64,000 nt of DNA from Micromonospora sp. NBC_01740 (lineage in GTDB: Bacteria > Actinomycetota > Actinomycetes > Mycobacteriales > Micromonosporaceae). Under the pieces are notes generated by a model. It did no database searches, was not told the DNA's origin, and was given only the letters and a program-made list of their open reading frames with translations. The stretch lies in contig NZ_CP109150.1 of NCBI RefSeq assembly GCF_035920365.1, positions 4,960,001-5,024,000 of the forward strand. Direction: 5' to 3'. Positions 49,487 through 56,642 of the stretch are shown one piece after another (position 1 is the first letter of the stretch; each line of letters starts with the position of its first letter). The translations under genes and the position numbers were made by a program.

Positions 49487-50476
49487 ATGCCGAAAACTTC
49501 CGCACGCCTGCTGGCGTTGCTGTCGCTGCTGCAGGCACGCCGGGACTGGCCGGGAGGGCTGCTGGCCGCGCGGCTGGACGTGAGCGCGCGCACCGTACGG
49601 CGCGACGTCGAGCGGCTGCGCGAGCTCGGCTACCCCATCGCGGCCGTCAAGGGACCCGACGGTGGCTACCGCCTCGCCGCCGGCGCGCAGCTGCCGCCGC
49701 TGCTGTTCGACGACGAGCAGGCCGTGGCCCTGGCCATCGCGTTGCAGAGCGCCACGACCGCCGGTGCCGGCATCGAGGAAGCTGCGGCGCGCGCACTGCA
49801 CACGGTCCGGCAGGTCATGCCCGCCCGGCTGCGCCACCGCATCGACATCCTCCAGGTCACCGCCGTCGAGCGGTCCCCGACCCGGGCGGCCCGGCAGGTC
49901 GACAGCGGCGTGCTCATGGCGCTCGGCGCCGCCGTGCACGCCCGCGAGGTGCTGCGCTTCGACTACACCCCCGTGACCCCGCCGGAGGCCGACGGCGACG
50001 GTGGGCTGCCCGCGCCGCGCCGGGTGCAGCCGCACCACCTCGTCACGTGGGGCGGACGCTGGTACCTGGTGGCGTGGGACCTCGACCGCGGGGACTGGCG
50101 CACCTTCCGCGCCGACCGGATCAGCCCGCGTACCCCCACCGGGCCCCGGTTCACCCCACGTGAGCTGCCCGGGGGTGACGTGGCGACCTTCGTGACCAGC
50201 CGCTTCCAGGGCTCCGGGGGCGCCGACGGCTGGCCCTGCCGCGGGGAGGTGATCCTCGACCTGCCGGCCGCTGTGGTGTCCGGGTACCTGCACGACGCGC
50301 TCGTCGAGGAACTCGGCCCGCACCGCTGCCGGCTCGTCCTGGGTTCGTGGTCGTGGGTGGGGCTGGCCGCCTCCATCGGCCGCTTCGACGTCGACATCGA
50401 GGTCGTCGGCCCGGCCGAGCTCAGGGACGCCTTCGCGCGGCTGGCCCGCCGCTACACCGCCACCGCCCGTGGGTGA
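49487..50476 (+). CDS. YafY-type WYL-domain transcriptional regulator
   Basis: The 329-residue regulator has an N-terminal HTH_11 winged helix (SARLLALLSLLQARRDWPGGLLAARLDVSARTVRRDVERLRELGY) and a WYL domain around residues 150-235 (VTWGGRWYLVAWDLDRGDWRTFRADRI). A C-terminal extension (~245-325) follows. WYL domains bind nucleic acid or nucleotide ligands in several regulators. The ATG at 49487 has CACCAT six bases upstream as a weak -10 and also GGGGGA. The palindrome at 49444-49468 is the obvious target. This gene is unrelated in position to pafBC. Confidence 0.9.
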   Translation: MPKTSARLLALLSLLQARRDWPGGLLAARLDVSARTVRRDVERLRELGYPIAAVKGPDGGYRLAAGAQLPPLLFDDEQAVALAIALQSATTAGAGIEEAAARALHTVRQVMPARLRHRIDILQVTAVERSPTRAARQVDSGVLMALGAAVHAREVLRFDYTPVTPPEADGDGGLPAPRRVQPHHLVTWGGRWYLVAWDLDRGDWRTFRADRISPRTPTGPRFTPRELPGGDVATFVTSRFQGSGGADGWPCRGEVILDLPAAVVSGYLHDALVEELGPHRCRLVLGSWSWVGLAASIGRFDVDIEVVGPAELRDAFARLARRYTATARG

Positions 50477-50487
50477 CCGGAGATAGC

Positions 50488-51612
50488 TCAGCCGGTCGCG
50501 CGGGGGCCCAGGTGGGCCAGGGCGGCGGCGAGGTGGCTGACCTGCTCGGCGAGCTGGGCCGCCCGCCGCTGCGCCTCGTCGCGGTCGGTCTCGGCGGCGC
50601 GCAGCCGTACGGTCAACTCGGCAGCGCGGCCCTCGGCGGCGCTCGCGGCCTCGCGCGCGGCGGCCAGGTCGGCGCGCAGCGTGTCGTGCCGGCCGGTGAG
50701 CGCGGCCAGTTCCGTGCGGGCCTGCTCGGCGGTGGCCTCGGCGCGCCGCCTGGCGGCCTCGGCGTCCCGGTGCGTGGCTTCGGCGCGTTGCCGGGCCGCG
50801 TCGGCCTCGGCGGCGGCCGTGCGGGCGGCGTCGGCCTCGGCGCGGGCCTGACCGGCGCGCTCACGGGCCTGCTCGGCCTCGGCGTGCAGGCGCTGCGCGC
50901 GGTCGAGGGCCTCGGTTGCGGCGCGGGTCGCCCGGTCGGCGTCGGCGCGGGCGGCGTCGCGTTCGCCGGTGAGTTCGGTGCCGCGGCGGCGTTCGGCGTC
51001 GATCTCGACGCGTAGCGCGCGCAGCTCGTGGCGGGCCGTGTCGCGGTCGCGTTCGGCCTGGGTGCGCAGGGCCTCCGCGGCGCTGGCCTGCTGACGGGCG
51101 TCGTCGCGGGCGGCCTCCGCCCGGTCGGCGCGTTCGACGGCGGCCGTGGCCCGCTCGCCGGCGCGCCGGGCCTCGTCGTGGGCGGCGTTGCGTTCGGCGG
51201 CGGCGGACCGGGCCTCCTCGCGGGCCCGGACGGCGGACGCGGCGGCGTCCTCGGCGTCGCGGCGGGCCTCGTCGCGTTCGGTCTGGGCCGCCGCGACCTG
51301 CGTCGCCGCGTCGGCGCGGGCCTGCGCGAGCTGGCGTTCCACCCCCACCGGGGACAACTCGGCGTGCAGGGCGTCGGCGAGGGTCTCCGCGACCTGCTCC
51401 AGCCGGTCGACCGCCTCCCAGGTGCGGGCCACCTGGCCGGGCAGGCCGGGGGCGTTGCGGTGCCGCATCCGGCTGTTGCGTGAGGCCCGTTGGCAGGCGC
51501 CGTCGTTGTCGCGGCAGTAGCGGAACGGCCGGCCGGCGCCGACGCGCTGCGGCACCTGGCGTCCGCAGTGGGCGCAGGGGCGGGTCTCGGCGGGGGTGGG
51601 CTCGGCGTCCAT
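50488..51612 (-). CDS. Zinc-finger protein with very long alanine/arginine-rich coiled coil
   Basis: The 374-residue protein begins with a cysteine/histidine cluster (RPCAHCGRQVPQRVGAG, then FRYCRDNDGACQ) likely to bind zinc, followed from residue ~65 to 370 by an unbroken coiled coil rich in A, R, E and D (ARADAATQVAAAQTERDEAR and many similar heptads). I know no function. The pattern of a DNA- or protein-binding head and a long rod recalls KfrA-like partition proteins and cytoskeletal polar-growth proteins, but sequence similarity is not evident. TAGACT on the minus strand lies nine bases before the ATG at 51612. It converges with the WYL regulator gene. Confidence 0.75.
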   Translation of the reverse strand: MDAEPTPAETRPCAHCGRQVPQRVGAGRPFRYCRDNDGACQRASRNSRMRHRNAPGLPGQVARTWEAVDRLEQVAETLADALHAELSPVGVERQLAQARADAATQVAAAQTERDEARRDAEDAAASAVRAREEARSAAAERNAAHDEARRAGERATAAVERADRAEAARDDARQQASAAEALRTQAERDRDTARHELRALRVEIDAERRRGTELTGERDAARADADRATRAATEALDRAQRLHAEAEQARERAGQARAEADAARTAAAEADAARQRAEATHRDAEAARRRAEATAEQARTELAALTGRHDTLRADLAAAREAASAAEGRAAELTVRLRAAETDRDEAQRRAAQLAEQVSHLAAALAHLGPRATG

Positions 51613-51758
51613 CGAGGGCGGAGTCTACTGCCGGGTCCGGTGGCCACCAGCGGTGCGCCCGCCGCCCCCGGGTCGCCGCGATCCCGGCCTGCCCGACCCG
51701 TGACGAAGACGGGTGCGCGACGGCGGCGGACCTGTGACGGGCGGCGGCGGTCGGCCGC

Positions 51759-53108
51759 TCAGCCGGCCGGGCGGGCCGTGCGGTCCAGGGTGTAGCGGCG
51801 TTGCAGCAGCAGCGCGACGAGCATCGCCGCCGCGGGCAGCAGCCCGAAGCCCCAGCGGATCGCGGTCAGCGCGCCGTCGGGCTGCGTGACGCCCTCGCCG
51901 GCAGTGGAGGCGACGAACCCGCCCGCGGCCAGGCACAGCGAATACGCCCACGGGCCCAGCGCCGCGCCGGTGGCCTCGGTGGCCGTCCAGACCCCGGTGT
52001 AGGTGCCGGCGGCGCCGCCGCCCGCGCGGATGACGTCGGGCACCATCGAGAACGGCAGCAGTTGCATGCCGGCGAAGGCGACTCCGAGCACCGCGACGGC
52101 GGCCACCAGCAGGGGCAACCCGGCGGGACGGCCGACGGCGAGGACCAGCGAGCCGGCCGCGAAGGCGCCCTGGGCGCCCAGCAGCGCCCGCTGCTTGCCG
52201 ACGCGGCGGGCCAGCACCAGCCACGCCGGGGTGACCAGCAGCGCCGGGGCGACGAACGCGGCCACCAGCACGGTGGTCAGGGCGGGGCGGCCCAGCTCGT
52301 ACTCGGCGTAGTAGGGCACCGCGGCCAGGACCAGGTGGGTGGTGGTGGACATGGCCAGGTACGCGGCGACCAGCCAACGGAACTGCCGGTCGCGCAGCGC
52401 CACGACGAGCGCCCGCCAGCCGCCGCCGTGCGGTGCGGGTGTCGCGGCGGCGGCCCGGCGCAGCCGGGCGATGCCGGCCACGCCGACCAGCATGGCGGCC
52501 AGCATCCCGACGGCCAGCAGCACGCCCATCCGCTGGTAGCCGGCCCGGGTGGCGTCCTCGCCGCCGGTCAGCAGGGGCGCCAGCAGCCCGGAGACGAGGA
52601 TGCCGAGGGTCAGCACCACCATCCGGAAGGCCATCAGCCGGGTGCGCTCGTGGTAGCCGATCCGCAGGTCGGCGGGGGTGGCCAGGTAGGGGACCTGGTA
52701 GGCGGCGAAGAGCAGGTTGCCGGCGACGAAGGCGAGCGCCACCCAGGCGGCGGCCGGCGCGCCGGTGAGCCCGCCGGGCACGGCGAACAGCGTGGCGAAG
52801 GCCAGCGGCAGGGCGCAGCCGAGCAGCAGCAGCCGGCGCCGGTCGCCCCGGCGGGCCTGTTCGACGTCGCAGCGGTGCCCGATCCAGGGGTGCAGCAGCA
52901 CGTCGGCGATCTTCGGCAGCAGCAGTGCCAGGCCGGCCAGCCAGGGGGCGACGGCCAGCACATCGGTGAGGAAGTAGAGCAGCAGCAGGCCGGGGACCGT
53001 CACCCAGACGCCCATGCCGAGGGAACCGGCGGCGAAGCCGAGCAACGGCCCGCGGGGCAGGGCGGTGGTGGTGTCCGTACCGGCCGACTGCTGGTCGAGC
53101 CCGGTCAT
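51759..53108 (-). CDS. MFS/GPH-type transporter
   Basis: The 449-residue permease has twelve hydrophobic segments and the glycoside-pentoside-hexuronide (GPH) branch pattern: KIADVLLHPWIGHRCD after helix 2, RRRLLLLGCALPLA, and DLRIGYHERTRLMAFRM in the central loop. It probably moves small molecules with a cation. GPH carriers usually import sugars, but the neighbours here are oxidative enzymes, so uptake or efflux of their substrate is possible. The ATG at 53108 follows GAGGAGG. It is divergent from a TetR gene, and an ATCCA-N8-TGGAT operator lies 30 bases upstream. Confidence 0.87.
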   Translation of the reverse strand: MTGLDQQSAGTDTTTALPRGPLLGFAAGSLGMGVWVTVPGLLLLYFLTDVLAVAPWLAGLALLLPKIADVLLHPWIGHRCDVEQARRGDRRRLLLLGCALPLAFATLFAVPGGLTGAPAAAWVALAFVAGNLLFAAYQVPYLATPADLRIGYHERTRLMAFRMVVLTLGILVSGLLAPLLTGGEDATRAGYQRMGVLLAVGMLAAMLVGVAGIARLRRAAAATPAPHGGGWRALVVALRDRQFRWLVAAYLAMSTTTHLVLAAVPYYAEYELGRPALTTVLVAAFVAPALLVTPAWLVLARRVGKQRALLGAQGAFAAGSLVLAVGRPAGLPLLVAAVAVLGVAFAGMQLLPFSMVPDVIRAGGGAAGTYTGVWTATEATGAALGPWAYSLCLAAGGFVASTAGEGVTQPDGALTAIRWGFGLLPAAAMLVALLLQRRYTLDRTARPAG

Positions 53109-53137
53109 GGCGACCTCCTCGGCGGGCACGCCGCCCG

Positions 53138-53159
53138 CAATCCAACGGATGCTGGATTG
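53138..53159. promoter_or_regulatory. TetR operator 1, between MFS and TetR genes
   Basis: CAATCCA and TGGATTG flank an 8-base centre. The inner pattern ATCCA-N8-TGGAT recurs at 53854-53871. Confidence 0.7.
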
Positions 53160-53169
53160 TAGGGGCAGA

Positions 53170-53829
53170 ATGGCGGCCATGACCATGCCCCGCCGTCGAC
53201 CCGGGCGGCCCCGCCGCGAGGAGACCCGACCGACCCGGGAGGTGGTGCTCACCGCCGCGACCGCGCTGTTCGCCCGGCGGGGCTTCGACGCCGTCGGGCT
53301 GCGGGAGGTCGCGGCGGCCGCCGGCGTCGACGTCGCCACGGTCTCGCACCACACGGGTACGAAGGCGCAACTCTACGACGCCTGCTTCGCGCGGGTCTTC
53401 GCCGCCGAGCGGGAGGCGCTCGAGGCGGCGGCCGGGCGCGCCCGGCAGGCCCTGCACAGCGGGCCGGGCGAGGTCCGGCGCGCGCTGCACGACCTGGTGG
53501 ACGTGTTCGTGGACTTCCTGGAGGACCGGCCCGAGACCACCGCGTTGTGGCTGCGCCGCTGGCTGGAGCCGCAGCGGCACGCCGAACTCGACGAGCGCTA
53601 CGCGGCGCCGCTGTACCGGCTCGTCGCCGACCTGCTCACCGCCGCCGCGGCGGCCGGGGCGCTGGTCGAGCCGGCGCCGCACGTGACGGTGCGCAGCCTG
53701 GTGTGGGCGGTGCACGGGCACGTGGTGGCCCTGGCCGCCGGCGGGGGGTCGCAGGCGCGCGAGCGGCGGGAGTTCCGCGCCTTCGTGCACCGCTTCCTCG
53801 ACGGGCTGTACGGGCCGGCGACGCCTTGA
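53170..53829 (+). CDS. TetR/AcrR family regulator of the MFS-monooxygenase cluster
   Basis: The 219-residue repressor has an arginine-rich N-terminal arm (MPRRRPGRPRREETRPT), a TetR helix-turn-helix (AATALFARRGFDAVGLREVAAAAGVDVATVSHHTGTKAQLYDACF) and a helical ligand domain. The same operator pattern lies on both sides of the gene, before the divergent MFS gene with its own promoter (53138-53159) and before the monooxygenase operon (53854-53871). It therefore probably controls itself, transport and oxidation together. ATG 53170 is used; ATG 53179 is an alternative. Confidence 0.9.
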   Translation: MAAMTMPRRRPGRPRREETRPTREVVLTAATALFARRGFDAVGLREVAAAAGVDVATVSHHTGTKAQLYDACFARVFAAEREALEAAAGRARQALHSGPGEVRRALHDLVDVFVDFLEDRPETTALWLRRWLEPQRHAELDERYAAPLYRLVADLLTAAAAAGALVEPAPHVTVRSLVWAVHGHVVALAAGGGSQARERREFRAFVHRFLDGLYGPATP

Positions 53830-53853
53830 CGTGCCGGCCCGCACCGGGCCATT

Positions 53854-53871
53854 ATCCAACGCACGTTGGAT
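53854..53871 (+). promoter_or_regulatory. TetR operator 2, before the monooxygenase gene
   Basis: ATCCAACG, two bases, CGTTGGAT, a perfect dyad, 20 bases before the ATG at 53891. It shares ATCCA-N8-TGGAT with operator 1. Confidence 0.7.
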
Positions 53872-53890
53872 TAACGGGGAGGAGCCGGCG

Positions 53891-55210
53891 ATGGGTGCAC
53901 AGCCCCGGGTGGCGGTCATCGGCGCGGGCGCGGCCGGACTGGCCACCCTCAAGGCGCTCGCCGACGTCGGCGTGCCCGCCGTCTGCTTCGAGTCGGCCGA
54001 CCGCGTCGGTGGCCTCTGGGTGTACGGGACACCCGGCTCGCCCGCCTACCGAACCCTGCACCTGAACACCAGCAAGGCCCGCACCGAGTTCGTCGACCAC
54101 CCCATGCCGGCGCACTGGCCGGACTACCCCGACCACGCCCGGGTCGCCGGCTGGCTCACCGACTACGCCGACCGGTTCGGGCTGCACGACGCGGTGCGGC
54201 TGCGGCACACCGTCGACCGGGTCAAGCGGGGCGGCGACGGCCGGTGGACGGTGCACGCCGACGGACCCGACGGCGGTGTCGAGGTCACCGTCGACGCCGT
54301 CGTCGTCGCCAACGGCCACAACCGGGTGCCGAAACCGCCCGCCCCCGCACACCCGGGCGACTGCACCGCCGAGCAGCTGCACAGCCACGCCTACCGGGGC
54401 CCCGACCAGCTCGCCGGCCGGCGGGTGCTGGTCGTCGGCGGCGGCAACTCCGCGATGGACATCGCCGTGGACGCCTCGTACGCGGCCCGGCGCACCCTGC
54501 TGTCGCTGCGCCGGGGCGTCTGGGTGGTGCCGAAACACCTGCTCGGCCGCCCGTCGGACACCCTCAACGGTGCCCTGGCCCGCAGGTTGCCGTGGCGGCT
54601 GCGCCAGCGCATCACCGAACGGATGCTCGCCGCCACCGTCGGCGCGCCCACCCGCTACGGCCTGCCCGCCCCCGCGCACGGCTTCCTCCAGGACCACCCG
54701 ACGCTGTCGGACGGGCTGCTGTCCCGGCTGACCCACGGCGAGATCGAGCCCCGCCCCGGCATCGCCGGCTTCGACGGCGACCGGGTCACCTTCACCGACG
54801 GCCGCGTCGACGAGGTCGACCTGGTCATCTGGTGCACCGGCTACCGGGTCGAGATCCCGTTTCTCGACCCGGCGTTGCTCGGCGACGGGGCGGACACCCT
54901 GCCGCTGTACCGGCACGTGTTCCACCTCGACGCGCCCGGGCTGGCGTTCGTCGGGCTGATGCAGTCCACCGGTGCGGCGTTCCCGCTGGTCGAGGCGCAG
55001 GCCAAGCTGGTCGCGGCGCAGCTGTCCGGCCGCTACGCGCTGCCCGAGCCGCACCGGCAGCGCGCCGCCTGCCGGGCCGAACTGCGCGCCGCCACCGCCC
55101 GGTGGGGGCAGCGCCGGCCCGCCATGCGGGTGGACTTCGACGCGTACCTGGCCGAGCTGAGGCGGGAACTGGCCGCCGGCACCCGCCGCGCCCGCGGAGC
55201 CGCGGCATGA
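53891..55210 (+). CDS. Flavin-containing monooxygenase
   Basis: The 439-residue enzyme has an FAD loop VAVIGAGAAGLATLKAL at the N-terminus, VVVANGHNRVPKPP, an approximate FMO fingerprint around LHSHAYRGPDQLAG, and an NADPH loop VLVVGGGNSAMDIAVD at ~190. DLVIWCTGYRVEIPF is the usual C-terminal ATG-like motif. FMOs insert one oxygen on nitrogen, sulfur or carbon next to a carbonyl. The ATG follows GGGGAGGAG, with the TetR operator 20 bases upstream. The stop overlaps the SDR gene (ATGA). The substrate is unknown and is probably the TetR ligand or related. Confidence 0.88.
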   Translation: MGAQPRVAVIGAGAAGLATLKALADVGVPAVCFESADRVGGLWVYGTPGSPAYRTLHLNTSKARTEFVDHPMPAHWPDYPDHARVAGWLTDYADRFGLHDAVRLRHTVDRVKRGGDGRWTVHADGPDGGVEVTVDAVVVANGHNRVPKPPAPAHPGDCTAEQLHSHAYRGPDQLAGRRVLVVGGGNSAMDIAVDASYAARRTLLSLRRGVWVVPKHLLGRPSDTLNGALARRLPWRLRQRITERMLAATVGAPTRYGLPAPAHGFLQDHPTLSDGLLSRLTHGEIEPRPGIAGFDGDRVTFTDGRVDEVDLVIWCTGYRVEIPFLDPALLGDGADTLPLYRHVFHLDAPGLAFVGLMQSTGAAFPLVEAQAKLVAAQLSGRYALPEPHRQRAACRAELRAATARWGQRRPAMRVDFDAYLAELRRELAAGTRRARGAAA

Positions 55211-56064
55211 GCGGGCTGGCGGGTCGCCGGGTGCTGGTCACCGGGGCCAGCGGCACCTTCGGCCGGCACCTGTGCGCCGCGTTCACCGCCGCCGGGGCAC
55301 GGGTCGTCGGCATCGACCGCCAGCCGGGCACCGTCGCCGTCGACCGCGACCCGGGCGAGGGCGAGGGCGAGGGCGTGCCGGTGCTCGGCTGCGACCTGAC
55401 CGACCCGGCCGCCGTGGCGCCCACGGTCGCCGCCGCCGTGGACCGCCTCGGTGGGCTGGACCTGCTGGTCAACAACGCCGGCGTCGGCGGACCCGCCCCG
55501 GCCGAGCTGCCGCCCGACGAGGTGGTGCGCCAGCAGCTGGAGGTGAACCTGCTCGCCGCCTGGCGCACCACCGCCGCCGCGCTGCCCGCCCTGGAGGCCG
55601 CCCGTGGGCGGGTGGTCTTCGTCGCCAGCCGGATGGCCCTGCTGCCGCTGCCGCTGGCCGCCGCGTACGGGGTCAGCAAGCGGGCGCTGGTCGCCTACGC
55701 CGACGCGCTGCGCCACGAGGTGGGCACCCACGTCGGGGTGAGCGTCGTCTACCCGAGCATGGTCGCCTCGCCGATCCACGACAGCACCGCCGACGCCGGC
55801 CTGTCCCTGAACGGGGTGTCCCGCCCGGAACCGGTGGCGGGGGTCGTCGCCGCGATCCTGCGCGCCGCCACCGCCCGGCGGGCGCCCCGGGACGTGGCCA
55901 CCACCCGGCGCGGGCGCCTCGAACTGGCCCTCGCCCGGCACGCGCCGACGCTGGCCGACCGGCTCGTGCGCCGTACCGTCGCCGCCCGGGTCGCCGCCGG
56001 CGACCTGGACGCCGCGCCGCTGGCCGCCGGGATGCTGCGCCGGCACCGCGACGCCACCGGCTAA
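55207..56064 (+). CDS. Short-chain dehydrogenase/reductase
   Basis: The 285-residue SDR has the cofactor loop VLVTGASGTFGRHL, LLVNNAGVGG, the catalytic serine in VFVASRMALL and Tyr-x3-Lys in AAYGVSKRALVAYADALRHE. CDLTDPAAV is the adenine-ring aspartate segment. The C-terminal ~60 residues extend beyond the classical fold. It is coupled to the monooxygenase gene by a four-base overlap, so oxidation by one enzyme may be followed by carbonyl reduction or alcohol oxidation by the other. NAD or NADP preference is not clear; ARVVGIDRQPG ends the second strand with Asp, which usually favours NAD. Confidence 0.88.
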   Translation: MSGLAGRRVLVTGASGTFGRHLCAAFTAAGARVVGIDRQPGTVAVDRDPGEGEGEGVPVLGCDLTDPAAVAPTVAAAVDRLGGLDLLVNNAGVGGPAPAELPPDEVVRQQLEVNLLAAWRTTAAALPALEAARGRVVFVASRMALLPLPLAAAYGVSKRALVAYADALRHEVGTHVGVSVVYPSMVASPIHDSTADAGLSLNGVSRPEPVAGVVAAILRAATARRAPRDVATTRRGRLELALARHAPTLADRLVRRTVAARVAAGDLDAAPLAAGMLRRHRDATG

Positions 56065-56067
56065 CGT
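56062..56067 (+). promoter_or_regulatory. -10 hexamer for a leaderless NUDIX transcript
   Basis: TAACGT begins on the SDR stop codon and is followed by seven bases and the GTG at 56075. Confidence 0.5.
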
Positions 56068-56074
56068 GGCCGGC

Positions 56075-56584
56075 GTGGCCATCTCCCCGTACGTCGCCCG
56101 GCTGCGCGCCTACGTCGGTCACGACCTGCTCCTGCTGCCCGGGATCAGCGCGGTCGTGCGCGACGACGCCGGGCGGGTGCTGCTGGCCCGGCGCGCCGAC
56201 AACGGCCGCTGGTCGGTGCCCGCCGGCCTCATCGACCCCGGTGAGCAACCCGCCGACGCGGTAGTGCGGGAGGTGTACGAGGAGACCGGCGTGCACGTGC
56301 GCGTCGACGGGGTCGCCGGCGTCGCCACCCACCCCGTCGTCTACCCCAACGGCGACGTCTGCGAGTACCTGAACGTGTGGTTCCGGTGCCGGGCGGTGGG
56401 CGGCGAGCCGCGCGTCAACGACGACGAGTCCACCGAGGTGGCCTGGTTCGACCCTGCCGACCTGCCGGAGATCAACGAGTGGGCGCGGCTGCGCGTCGAC
56501 ACGGCGCTGCGCGAGGACGCCCCCGTCTGGCACGCCGCTCCCGGCGAGCGGCATCCGGCGCTCGACCGGCCCGACGCGCTCTGA
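56075..56584 (+). CDS. NUDIX hydrolase
   Basis: The 169-residue enzyme carries the NUDIX box (GLIDPGEQPADAVVREVYEETGV, roughly residues 51-73), which binds magnesium and cleaves nucleoside diphosphates linked to another group. Substrates range from oxidised nucleotides to NADH and ADP-sugars and cannot be told here. The GTG at 56075 was chosen over the in-frame GTG at 56066 because TAACGT stands seven bases upstream and would overlap the earlier start. It can be read from its own promoter or with the monooxygenase operon. It converges with the GH95 gene. Confidence 0.9.
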   Translation: MAISPYVARLRAYVGHDLLLLPGISAVVRDDAGRVLLARRADNGRWSVPAGLIDPGEQPADAVVREVYEETGVHVRVDGVAGVATHPVVYPNGDVCEYLNVWFRCRAVGGEPRVNDDESTEVAWFDPADLPEINEWARLRVDTALREDAPVWHAAPGERHPALDRPDAL

Positions 56585-56642
56585 CCGCCCGTCGGCGCAG
56601 GGCGTGCGGAGGCGGCCCCCGGATCTCGACGCCGAGCGCCGC

